Of a stretch of DNA of 64,000 nt, positions 23,301 to 34,700 are shown piece by piece. How positions within the stretch are numbered: the stretch's first letter is position 1; each line of letters begins with the position of its first letter. A model generated the notes under the pieces. The model had not been told where the DNA came from. It worked only from the letters and a program-made list of their open reading frames with translations, and ran no database searches. Source of the DNA: Monocercomonoides exilis (taxonomy: Eukaryota > Preaxostyla > Oxymonadida > Polymastigidae); assembly GCA_001643675.2 (NCBI GenBank), contig LSRY02000002.1, forward strand, positions 2,499,001-2,563,000. The letters are read 5' to 3'. The position numbers and the translations under genes are program-made.

Positions 23301-24804
23301 ACCAAAGTTCAAAGTGAATTCGACAGCACAAATAGAAGAACGTCCAACAATTAAGATAACTCCAAGAAGGAAGCAAACAAGCAAAACTGAAAATGAAAAG
23401 CCCGAAGAATTGGAAAACAAACAAAAAACACATAAAAAGGTTGAATGCAAAAGAAAGCGTGAAACACTCATTAATGATGATGATGAAGAAATAGATTCAG
23501 CTGAAAGTGATGAGTTGTCTGAACAACATGAAGATGAAGAAAGCGACGAATCAAACGATCAACTTGACAATTTCTTAGGTGAGCAGTCAAATGCAGATGA
23601 AAAGGAAACTAAACTGAAGCTTTGGTCGTGGAGAGAAGAATTGCATTCACCGCCTCATCAGCAAAGACCAACAAAGAAATCAACACGAAATGATTCTATG
23701 AATAGCAATCATTTGAAGAGAAACATGAAACAGAAAAAAGAAGAAAAGCAAAAAGAGGAAAAATCAACTTCAGAAGCTAAGACTTTGGAGAGAAGGTGTA
23801 ACGAACAAACCCCCAAAAGACAGTTGAAAAAAGGAAAATTAAGTCGCTCAACAAAAGAAAAGAATGAAACACAAAAATTCAACCAAAAATCTCGTTCTTT
23901 CTCTCAAAAAACAAAAGACTTATCAAATGATGAAGAAGCCATGATAACACCATCTGCTTCTTCACGTTCCTCAACCTTAACAAAAAAGCAATCTTCACAA
24001 AATTCCTCAAGCAATTCTGATCATTTCACACCGTCTCGTCCAAAAAGATCAGCAAGTGCAGCATCAGCACCGCCTTCTTCGTATGAGCTGACTTTGGAGA
24101 TGTCGCGAATGCTGAATGGAATGCCAATCTCAGCAACTCGTCGGATGCTTCGAAGGAAAGAAAGAGAAGACGAGGCAGAAGAAAGAGAAAGAGAAAGAGA
24201 AAGAGAAAGAGAGATTAAAAAAGAAAGAACGAAAGAGAATGAAAAAGAGAGAAATGAAGTAAGAAGAAATCATTTTGGAAGAAATTTAAAAGAAGAGAAT
24301 GAAAAATACGAAGAAGACAACAGTTTCGATGTGAGGCCAGCATTTGACAATGAATCAGAGGAATCTTTTGATGACAATACAGAAGATGAGCTTGAAGATG
24401 AACAAGAATTGACAGAAGATGAATTTGAAGACAGCAATTTCGATTTGAGTGGGAATGACATTTCTGAGCAGACAATTGCCGAAGAGGAAGAAGACGAAGA
24501 AACATTTGACAGCCACTTTTCACCGCCATTGATTGTATCTCCTTCTCATCACTATCATCCATCACATAACTCAGATTATGGCACTCTCCAACAGCAACCA
24601 CATTCTCATCAGAGCACCTTGCCATATTCTAATGTTCAAGCTCCAACATCAACACCTCCTTCCTCAGTTGTTGCATTAAATAGATCTCATTTAGCAGATA
24701 ACTCTTATAGTTCTCCAATACACCCCCGAAGTATATTGACAGAAGAAGAAAAATCAATAATACTTTCTTCACCATCGCCTGCAATGAAGAAAAAAAGACC
24801 TTGA
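20308..24804 (+). CDS. Large disordered Ser/Glu/Lys-rich protein, 1498 aa, intronless
   Basis: One open frame from ATG to TGA. Not recognised. An N-terminal coiled coil lies at about residues 35-115 (QELFKYSQEKKELQQKVEQ). Next come a Pro-rich part with LPQP repeats (around 21640-21680), a block of SPSxM/YSMNPS-like phrases, a poly-Ser tract from TCA/TCT codons (around 22440-22540), a long Lys/Glu domain with many nuclear-localisation-like clusters, a short ordered-looking segment (SSYELTLEMSRMLNG, RRMLRRKE) near residues 1255-1285, an ER-repeat, an acidic stretch and a Pro/His-rich end. The pattern suggests a nuclear scaffold or SR-like regulator, but no domain proves that. The lack of introns stands out in an intron-rich neighbourhood. 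Confidence 0.85.
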   Translation: MIKSKTKQSNKPPTLPQNIKRSSTNVERTKTQQLPFSNLNADEKRKLEGLVQELFKYSQEKKELQQKVEQLLAEKEKDEILLNSLKSQEKEKDSLIETTKTEMEHLSSTLHLDIDEIPNDLTISQPNDKATYSPDKQENMLEISFHQAGNKNVESTNSTAHETNLSEISKLNFDPLKDLIQSCVSIKQSLHQIDEIEKEISPLPPPVLLLSEESTRKQNESTVNKVNYERKAPLKKEKNSPIKSTIHDEAPTEKFESDGTADSDSDFSEEEDEVEIEQNNLKQITGNDKEEQNSENQKEEDHFKDTKQTKKDISESEESEHSSEQSFSESSSIEPDDFDTNQQGTTGQPQLNSTNITKPSSSPYSSLEQPANYAEVALTAEPYVSMNPSYRPSDTDASVLNQLMLLKTSLGNKLESDRNQSPSSSSISSSPPHSTTTPKPLLPQSLPQPLPQPLPPPPQSFFASSSQTDTPQPSKNMISSASKEESTSHLPESLPPPPPFQITPQFSLTSSSLNLSVPPQSNYVVSNPIPLSSRGYPAEAFPEPEPLTHTQLINTTNSVQLSPSKMLPQGYSLQTPSIVSLPYAHSPQRHLSGSPYSMSSTQFYPSPTQDVIVSTPATFYSMNPSFMPDEASLSHRSLSRHKSTSQMHKRKEGSKTNRHMKASHVHHSKRKKSKERHHKTKNESDKDNSSSESSSELSDEKSSDSTASSETSTSSTSSSSSASTSTASSSSSSSSSSSSSSTSSSNSPSFKEHSSSTTSNSSSISSSFSSDEKSDKHSHRHKKSSKNEKAKEDERKTKPKDKVKEKEQHRKEDKKVKEKSKHKKRTKDRKEKEHADSSEESKKKEKSIQRSEEKNDKISNQHNEKLDSSQKGKTIERKDLEQSKPKEDVSEQLHQEKETEHLTEHVKESAEANTQTEEIQNDTNKKSNLEDSNAAASGETKKRKVEFILDADDSNKSADKKAMKDAEGKTTALPVASSEKETQTEMIQRKRSNKLLTPPKFKVNSTAQIEERPTIKITPRRKQTSKTENEKPEELENKQKTHKKVECKRKRETLINDDDEEIDSAESDELSEQHEDEESDESNDQLDNFLGEQSNADEKETKLKLWSWREELHSPPHQQRPTKKSTRNDSMNSNHLKRNMKQKKEEKQKEEKSTSEAKTLERRCNEQTPKRQLKKGKLSRSTKEKNETQKFNQKSRSFSQKTKDLSNDEEAMITPSASSRSSTLTKKQSSQNSSSNSDHFTPSRPKRSASAASAPPSSYELTLEMSRMLNGMPISATRRMLRRKEREDEAEEREREREREREIKKERTKENEKERNEVRRNHFGRNLKEENEKYEEDNSFDVRPAFDNESEESFDDNTEDELEDEQELTEDEFEDSNFDLSGNDISEQTIAEEEEDEETFDSHFSPPLIVSPSHHYHPSHNSDYGTLQQQPHSHQSTLPYSNVQAPTSTPPSSVVALNRSHLADNSYSSPIHPRSILTEEEKSIILSSPSPAMKKKRP

Positions 24805-25045
24805 AAACCGAGAGAATATTTTCTTCAAAGTAAAATTTTTTATCCATTTTTATTTTCAAAGATTTGTTTCTATTAATCTGATATTTGTCTTGTTACATGC
24901 AAATTTTTAATTTCATAAACATTAGGCAGATTACGATGCGATCTACAGTGCAAAACAGATGATCCACTTAAACCCAGTTTTTTGAAACCATAATTTCTCC
25001 TTTTAAATCAACAAAAGGTTTCCCTTGTCCATTTTTTGATTTTAA

Positions 25046-27680
25046 ATGGGGAAATATCGCATTATCAAAAAAATTGGAGAGGGAACATTTTCTAGTTTGT
25101 AGTTAACAATAATTATATGTTATTATGAATCTTCCTAAATTCATGAACGTTTTTCATTTGATATTCGATTAAATACGTATAAAAAATATTTGATGAATGT
25201 TAAAATACCAATGACTAGTTGTGTTTTTGGCCACATGCACTCAAACAGGCAGGCAAGTGGCAATCAAACGGATGAAGACCATTTTTCGAAGTATTGACCA
25301 AGTCAATGCTTTGCCTGAGATTCAGGCTTTAAAGCGTCTTAATGATCATCCTAATATCATCAAATTAATAGAGGTTTTATACGACCGACAAACCGGTCGT
25401 TTGGCTCTCGTATTTGAACTTATGACATGTAATCTTTACGAGTTTGTAAGAATTAATTAAAACAGATTTATTCAAACTTACGATATATTTTAAAAATAAA
25501 GAATGATAAAAGGAAGAAAACAATACCTTCCAGAAGCGAAAGTTAAGTCATATATTTATCAAGTGCTAAGGGCACTTGATTTTATGCATCGAAATGGTAT
25601 TTTTCATAGAGATATAAAACCAGAGAATGTTCTTGTTGTAGATGAACTCGCAAAAATTGCAGATCTCGGAAGTTGTCGAGGAATTTATACAAAGCAGCCA
25701 TATTCTGAGTACATTGCAACAAGATGGTGTTCATTTTCATTATTGTCAAATAAATTTTTCTTATTCAAAATATTGATGTGCTTCACACAAATATTTGCCA
25801 GGTACCGTTCTCCTGAGTGTTTGATAACAGATGGATATTACAGTTATAAGATGGACATTTGGGCTGTTGGCTGCATATTTTTTGAGGTTAAATAATATTG
25901 TGATTTTTTTAATGTTCATGCTATTTCTCCCTGAAACTGACGTACCGATTTCACTTGTCATATCAGGTTCTTATGCTTTATCCACTCTTTCCTGGCAAAG
26001 ACGAGCTCGACCAAATTCATAGAATTCATTCACTGTTAGGAACGCCATCAAAGCAGCTGCTGTCCAAGTTCAGGCCTTCAAAGCACATCAGTTTTGATTT
26101 TCCTCAGATGAAAGGAAGAGGCCTGCGATCACTCATGAAGAACTGCCCTGCTGATTTGATGGACTTGCTGAACGGGATGCTGACTTACGACCCCGACGAA
26201 AGGTGCGGCTTTTTTATTGATTTTACAATTTTTATCTCAAATAATATTGAATTTTCCCTGTCCATTTAGATTTTCTGCACGTGATTGCCTTCGACATCCG
26301 TATTTTCGTGATCTTCGAAATGCAGACAAGCGACAAAGAATGGACACTCCAGCATCTCGCTCATCTGCCTTTGCTGCTCTTTTGCCAGGGACATCCGCAT
26401 CGATTGTTTGCAAAGCAATTTTTTCAGCGATATCTTTTTTATACTTTTTCTTTCCAATCTTTATTCAAAACCATGTTCATTTTCTGTCTTCACTCAATAC
26501 TTTGTTCGCTTAGTCATCAGCATCACTTTCTATTCCTCCGTCTGTTGTGTCCACTCCTCCGCAAGGAATGGACGATATGGCAAATGCATCACAACACGAG
26601 CGAGTGAAAGCGCGAGGCAAAGAAAGAGAGCGCAGAATAGATTTGAAGGAGCTCCTTGAAAAGGACAGAGACGGAGGCAAAGCGAATGAAGACAAGAAAG
26701 AAGTTGAAATGAGTGAGAAGGCGAACAATGGGAAAGAATTGAGGAAGAGAAAGGCGAAACATGTTGATGAAGAGGCAGATGTCCATTTGTTGAATGAAGT
26801 CAGCATTGATTCGACAGTTGGAAACGAGTCAGTAACACTCAAAGACGAAAGTGAGAATGAAAAAGAAATGGAAATGAAACTGGAGCGTGAAAGGCAGAAA
26901 GAGAGAGAGAAGGAGAAAGAGAAAGAAAAGATGAAGGAGAGGCAAAGAGAAAGGCAGAAAATCAAAGAGAAAGAGATGACAATGCGCAAACAAGGGCAGA
27001 ATCAGCTTCCATCTCTGATGATCTCCAACCAGACGCTGCACCAAGCGAAGAGCCAGCAGCACTCAATCAGCCCTCTCGACTCTCCTTCGAATGGGTCTCT
27101 GCTTGTTCTCCCTTCTGTCACATCACACACAAACACACACGCCCTTTCTCCATCTCCGTCTGTGCTGCTTGCCTCCAACTCCCTCACGTCGACTGTTCTG
27201 TCACCGCTGCCTTCGAAGCTGTCTTCGCCTTCTTCCATCTCCACGCTCCCGTCTTCTGCCTCCCCCGATCCATCTGAAATGGTCAACTCGCTCATCTCCT
27301 CCAAAACAGTCCTGCCGGTCCTCCTTTCCCATCCACTTCGCACTTCATCCCTTTTTGCCTCTCCTTCACCAAAGCCCGCTCAGCACCTCCCATCCTTAAA
27401 GCAGCTGGCCTCTCCGTATGCTCTCCCACAGCCTCCCTCGCTTTCTCTCCCGCCTGCTCAGCCAACATCTGTCTCCCCTGCTTCTTTGCTGCAGACATCA
27501 ACCATGCTTTCCTCGCCTTCACACGCCAAAGCGCCATCTCGTGTGGGATATGCGCAATGCCTTCCTTCGCTGACTTTGCAGCACTCAACTAATTCGAGCT
27601 ATTTGTCCTCTTCGCCCTCTCCTTCGCTTGCCAGTCAGCTGCAAGCACATCAAATCCAACTTCCTTCTGTTTGTATGTAA
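25046..27680 (+). CDS. MOK: MOK-type (RCK family) protein kinase with long disordered tail
   Basis: Exons 25046-25094, 25219-25445, ~25503-25726, 25802-25886, 25967-26202, 26270-26405, 26514-27680; about 707 aa. The kinase domain shows a Gly-rich loop (IGEGTFSIVFLA), catalytic Lys33 in [15 protein letters not shown] near residue 127, DLGSCRG in place of DFG, and the MAPK-like activation motif SEY in [17 protein letters not shown]. Text specific to MOK includes the [14 protein letters not shown] linker, [18 protein letters not shown] and [17 protein letters not shown] kinases (MAK, ICK, MOK) regulate cilium length and IFT in known systems. After residue ~310 the chain is Lys/Glu then Ser/Pro-rich. 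The second intron does not keep phase: GTAAGA..AAAG leaves the kinase frame 1 nt out, so its 3' border is uncertain. Confidence 0.88.
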
Positions 27681-28787
27681 TTCTGCTTTGTCCATTTTTG
27701 ACAAGCATTTATCATTTTATTTTTTGCCCTCATCCGAGAATTGATAGCTTTCTGTTATTTTTTTCTTTTATGTTGCTTCATTTGTGTCGGAGAGCGAATT
27801 CTTTCCTTCTGCATTCTTTATGTTTATTTCATCATTAGTTTTTTATGCATTTCAATTTCATTCTATGTAATTATTATTATTAACCATGCTCGAAAAACTG
27901 TTTAATTTTTGTGTTGAAGTGTCTTTTTTATTGAAAAATTCTTGTGTGTAATATCTAACTTTCACACTTCAAGTCCTCAAATTGAGGGCCATCACTGTTG
28001 TTTAGTTTCTACTCGTTTTCTGATTTTTGAAAGTTTTAGAGATTGAATTTATTTGCCTTTTTTTAATAATTTTTATTGGATTTCATCGAGATCTCCTATT
28101 CATTGCCTTGCTCACACTAAATGTTTGTTTTATTTCATAATGATTGTTGTTGAATTCATTTTTTCAATTGCAATGAAGCTATTTAAAATTCGTTTTGAAA
28201 AATGCCAATAATAAGCTTTTTGATTTTATTCATTATTTTTCTGCCATGTAACAATTATAATGTTTTCACAAAAGCGTTATTATTTGTTACATAAAGAAAC
28301 TATAAGCAATCAAAGATAATGGTAATCAATGCAATGTGAAACTTTCAACAAACACATATTGATCTTTAAAAAAGCACATTAATACCATTAAATAATCATT
28401 AGAAATGATAAAATTTCATTTTTAACCAACTAAATGAAGAGCTGTTAGAAAGATAATCAATTTATACAGAAGGTTAAAACATAAGCATCACACATTTCTT
28501 AAAAAAAAAAAAAATAGAAAAAAAAAATGGAAAAAAAAATTCAAAAAGTAATTTACAAAAAACTATTAAAAATTGTTAAACAAAATAAATATGAATATGA
28601 ACTAAATACACAATGATTTGAAATACATATAGATAAATTGAAAACGATTTTCCAAAACTTCAATTGTTTTAACTTTAGTCTATTTTCAAATAAACAAAAC
28701 AAAATCTTATCTAACAAACACAAAATTCTGTAATAGGTGTGTGTATTAACTTCATTTTTTTTCGTTTTCAATATTCATATTCACACT
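27681..28787. other. Spacer between convergent 3' ends
   Basis: About 1.1 kb, AT-rich, with long A-runs near 28501-28545. No supported gene, tRNA or repeat found. Confidence 0.6.
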
Positions 28788-31700
28788 TTATTTGTAGCTT
28801 ACAGAAAGTATACGCCTCGATCCCATCTCTCCATTAGCTCCATGCATAATCACAGAGATTATCGCATCTGTTACAGTCGGAATTGTTGAGCCTGCAGGAA
28901 AATACTTGATAAACTCTCGCTTCAAATCATTGAGCGATGGTCGATCAATTGATGCCTCAGAGAAGCAACTCTTCAACATTCTCTTCAAATAGCAATCTTG
29001 AAGAACATCCATGTTTGGTCTTTCTCCATTCAGTATTTTCTGCCCAGCGATTATCGGCTCATACTCTCCAAACGGGATCTGCAGCGTCAAGCACTCCCAC
29101 AGCATCATCCCGATCGAGAACACAACCGACTTCTTCGTTGCTCCCATCTTCTTGTTCATCAGCAGCTCAGGCGCCTTCCACCGCATGCACTCCTTCCTGA
29201 GATCATCCTCATCCTCAAAGGCAGATGAAGGTGGAGGCGAGTTTGTGAATCTCTCGCTCTTCACAGAAACATCAGAGGAAGATGTGACAACGGTGGATGT
29301 TGACGAAATGGAGGAAGTGTCGGAGTCTGATGAGCAGTCGGAGTGGAGGGCAATGCAGATAACCATGTGCTCTGAGAAAAGAACAATGTGAGGACTCAGA
29401 TTTGCCAGTGATTGGAGAGGATTTTCCATTTCGTCAAAGGAGTGGAGAGCAAGATTGGCCACCCAGAACAGGATCTGAGCACCAGTCATCACCCGCTCCT
29501 CCAGAGTGCCGATAGCCATCTCCTTCTTCTCATTCCTTCCATGAAGCAGCATGAACAAAGAATCTCTCAAGTCCACAATCAATTTCTCATGAGGAGACGA
29601 ACAGGCCATTGCATCCACCAGATTCGACATCGATGAAGTGGTTGGGCACGCATCTTCCATGCGAACAAATGTGGATTCTGTGTCTGAAGTGTCTGTGGTT
29701 GAAGTGGATGAGATTGATGGTGATGGCGTTCTCTTCCTTATCTCTTCTTCCTCAACCTTCTCGAGCATCCATTGAGGAATCTTGTCTGAATCTCTTCCAA
29801 GGATGTATTCTGTTGAGCCACTCTCACTCAACAAATGCTCTGATGACTCTGAATGTTCCATATTCGTCTCATATATTCTCTTCTTCATCCTCTCTTCATT
29901 CTTCTTCTCTGCCTCCCTCTCTGCTCTCCTCCACTGCTCCTCGGGAGACATCTCCATCGTCACCATTTCAAACGCTTTCGGATCCTTCTTCACTGTGTCG
30001 TTTACGATCTCTTCTAATTCTTTTGTTCTTCTCTTTGAATTCATCCATCGAAGAGTTACCACAATTGATACAATGAGGACAATTAAAAACAACACAGCCA
30101 ACATAACAATCACAATCAGCGCCCACGACGATTTTCCTTCGTTTCCTCCTTCAGCAATCATTTCATCTCTTTTTGATTCTGGTTCGCTTCTGTTCCTCAA
30201 AACAGCCATCGAAGTGAAGGAAGGAGCATCCAGCCTTCCAAACAGAATTCTCACTGAAATCTCTGCTTCTTTGGGAGCTGAATCAGTAAAATCTGAATTG
30301 ATGGAAGAGAAGACATATGTTTCTGATGCAAATGAATCCTCATTAAAATCAAATATTGTGATCGACTTTTCATCGTCAATGGCCACCACAAGCTGGAACG
30401 AAAGATTGCACGGAAGAAGCAACGATCCCTTGAAGTCAATCTTTGTTGTATCTTCTTCTTTTTCCATTCTTGCCGAATCCAAAATGGGAATGAAAAACGG
30501 AGAAATTCGCTCAGCTGCTATCCCATCTAATTCGCAGCCTTCATTCAGAATCCAAAGAGAAGAATTTTCTTTCGCTCCATCTCCTCCTTTCAAGCTGGAA
30601 ATGGTCAACGAAGCAGAATCTGAACAAATGATGTTTCTCCTTGCTGAAGGATACTCGTCAATAAATGGATTATTGTCATTGAATATTCCCATTTCAATTG
30701 TTACTCTTCCTCTGCACATAGAAAGTCCACCCTCTGATGAATTTGAGATTGTTGAGTCTTTCATTATCACTGAGCTATCTTCCATATCAGTAAGAGATCC
30801 ATTCCATCTACAAACATCTGTTTTATTCTTACTCATTTGATTTTCTTTTGAATTTTCTAAATTCCCACTGAAAATGCATGAATCCATTAAAATTTCAGAG
30901 CAAGAAAGCAAGGATATGATTTTCCCTTTCTCAACTTTTGATGAGGAATTGCCTATTTCACAATTTGAGATATTCACATTTCTCCTATTGTTGATACAAA
31001 CAATTGGCGTATCTCCTTTGCATGAAACATTCAAAATTAAACATTCGGATAAAGAAGCACTCATTGAGATGTTCTGCTCTTTGTTCTCAGCTCCATCCAA
31101 ACAGATAATGCTCATCTGACTGGTTGTGTTGCTGATTGTCACTTCCTTCATCAAGACGTCTTCACACAACACAACAAACAGATCTTGAAGTGAAGCCACA
31201 TCCACAATAGAAACTGAACGGAATTGGCACGTTCCTCTTTTGAATGTGAACAAAGTCGTTATGTCTATTCTTTCTACGGAGACTTGGCTGATCAACAGCA
31301 TTCCGCCTTCCATCCGGATGAGCTCATTAAAAGAAGCTTTTGAATTGACATTCCCTGATTTAAATGCAACATCAGAGACCAACATGCTGCCTTCATCTAT
31401 TTCCAGAATGGCCTCATGATTTGAAGAAAATGAGTCTGCAAATTGGAACTCAACTGACTCCAGGCGATTTCTTCCTGCAGCTTTAATCAATGCTGGGCCA
31501 ACAGCAGGAATAGCAGATAAAACAATTAGCTTAGCTTTTGTGAAGCTCTTCGATTGGATGGTGATATCATTTATCTCAATTTCCTTCTCAATCTCACTTT
31601 GTTCATCAATGGCCACAATCCTCAGGAAATCTCCCACAAGGTGGCCAATGCCATATCCAAGGGATAAGCAAGGATGGGTGTTTGTACCACACTGCCTGTC

Positions 31701-34700
31701 ATTTGCTCCACCATTTTCGAATATGTTCGAAACCACAATCGTAGCAGACTGGTATATCGTGATTAGATCCATCAGATCAACAGGCTCGGAGAGCGTTGGG
31801 TCAATCCCATAAATTGCATTGAGACGGATGAAAGAATCTGCCCTCAAATCCATTACAAATTGTGTCTCGTTGATTTGGTTCGAGATGTTTGTGCATTCAA
31901 TGAAAATGTCTCTTCCAATAAATGCCTCGTTTCCAGAAAATGTCACATTTTTTAACAGAAACAGCAATTCTCCTCTTTGCAAAAACTCCAAATATTCTCC
32001 GCCTCCTCTTCCGCGAGCAGTGGAGCAAGAGCATTGAGCAATTCGTGTCTCTTCCACTTTCAGTGAACCATCTGAGCTCAGCAAAGAGAAAAATGAACCT
32101 CCTTTCTCAGATAAAAGAGCTTTGCACGAATCGATCGAGGAATTTTTCACAATTATTTCAGTATCGCTGTTAATGCAATCGCTGGTGCAAACACACGATC
32201 CATTATCAGTCCTTGAAACCGAAAAGAATGTCGATTCATTTATATTTATCATTGTTTTCATATTGCGTTTTGTTGCCTTCACTGTATCCTTTAGGTTAAT
32301 TATGCTTCCGCTCTCAATTGTGGATGAAAGAACATTCATTTTGTTCATTCTGCATTCACATTTGCCAAATACATCGAAAATGCCTCGTTTTGTGTGGACT
32401 CTCTCCACCTTCAGATTATCAACATTCAGTTTTCCTTTGGCCATCTCCACAAACACACAGTTTTGAGCCGTATTATCCGTGCTTGTTGAAGAAAACCAAC
32501 ATTCTTCAAAAGACAAAGTGCCTTCTTCATTTTTCACAATGACTTTCTCTCCATTTTCACAAATAAACTCCTGCGAAAGAATTATCCACGAAAATGTCAG
32601 CGTCTTGCTATTTCTTATCAATCCTTTGCCTTCTGCTGGCTCCTCTTGGTTCACAGCCAACGTCGAATGGCTGGCTTCCGCTTCAGTTGATGTTCCAGAG
32701 CATATCTTGAAGTTCGAAAGAACAAAGCTGTCCTTCAAAACTGTCTTGTAGTGAATTATTATCTCCTTTTTTGTCTCGCTTCCATCAATCTGCTGCATCC
32801 CTTTCCAGAAAGAAAAGCATGGATCGTCTGCACTTCCACATCTCTTCACATCAAAGCCAAGTGAAGAGACATATATTTGGGAATTCGAATAACCCTCAAG
32901 AAATCTGAATAGGTTGGCATTGTTGAATGTATCGTCACTCCCCACGAACAAATTTGTTGCATTTTCCATTGAAGAATAATCAAACATAAATGAAGATGAT
33001 TTTACTGTTGCATTCAAATCATTCGACAAAATGTAAATATGCTCCCCAATTCTCGCCTTGTTGGCTTCCAAAGTGATTGCATCAAAAACAAAAGGAGTGG
33101 AGCTTTCTGAATCTGTGCTGTCAACAAAAAGAAAACCTCCTTTTCCAATTGTCGATGAGCATTCACAGTTCTTTCCTGTTGTTTTGTTGATTATTAATTG
33201 CTGCTCTGCTTTCAACGAGATTCGAAGAGCTCCACCTTCTGCCCCATTCTCTGTTTTGACCCCAGAAATATTGCATGCTTCAATTACAGCCGAAGAAGAA
33301 GAAGCAGAAATCGGCGTGAAATCAAACTTCACATCTTCAATTGTACAACGAATCAGCGAAAATGTTCCTCCATTCACAGAAATCAGAGAATATGAAAGCG
33401 TGCCTTGTTGCCTCGCTGAAAATGCACAATCAATCAAATGAAGCATCCCATTTTCAGGAGAAGAAGATATCAGAACTTTACGATTGGTGCTGAATCCCAA
33501 CGGCAACACGAAATCAACAAGGAAAAATTGAAGATTCTTCGAATTTGTGATGATTGCAGAAAAAGAGCCGGAACCAAGTATTTCAGAAGCAAAATCAAAC
33601 TTTGCGTGCTCTTCAGGGACAGAGGACTTGACTTCGAAATTTGATAAATCAAATTCGTCTTGAATGATTGCGTTTGAGCAAATCCATATAATTCTATTTG
33701 AAGAATTCAAATTAGCGTTTTTCACACCTCTCCAAAAAGACGAGCAGGGAAAGTTCAAACTGCCACACCCAATCATATCAAAGCCATTTTTATCGATAAA
33801 CACCTCATCCGATTCGTATTTCACCAGAAATAGAAGTAGATCAATTGCTTCGCCATCAAATCTTTTGTCAATGCCTTTCATATCCACTGCAGACACCTCA
33901 TTTTCATCAAATAAATCAAAAATGAAGCGACTCTTGCTCACTGTTTGGTTCAGATCAGAACAGCTGACAAACAAATCCCTCCCGCACCAAGCATTATTTT
34001 CCATGAACTCCATCTCTCCCAATTTGAAGTTGTTTGAGGAATCGTCACTCAAATAAAGAAAAATGCCTCCTCCTCTTCCGCATGTCTCATTGGCTTCACA
34101 TTCACTGATTACAACGTTTTCCATATCAAATCTGTTCTCGAAGGCAAGCTCACATTTGGCAACACCTCCATCGCTGTTGTTCGATTTGCATCTCAAAAAC
34201 TCGCATCCTCCAGAAATTGATGCCTGCTCCACATTCTTCAGAATAAATATCCCTCCATTAGAAGCGGAGCAATCGGTGATATTTGCTGCCTTAGCTTCAA
34301 AGCTTTCACCTTCAATTTTCTTGATCAATCCATCTCCTTCAGATGTTATGTGAGACGCATTCAGATTGTTGATGGACATTTTCCCTCTCTCCAAACGAGC
34401 AATTCCGAAGCTCAATAGAAAAGTCTGATAAGAAAATGATACACTCTCAAGATGCGCCTCTCCTCCTTCTCCAACAACGATCCAAAGCTTTCCAGCTTCT
34501 ACAGAGCCATCGCTCCCTCCAAACTCACAATTCAATATTGTAACTCGTCCTCCATTCATTTGAATGAGTCCAACATTGCCTTCTGCCGGAGATGAAGGAA
34601 GTTTGAAAATCAGTCTGTTGAGTAGAAGCACTGTCGGTGTGAGGCCATCAACCACATTGAAGAAACCCTTGCTTTCTATTCTCAGTTCTGATTTAGAAGC

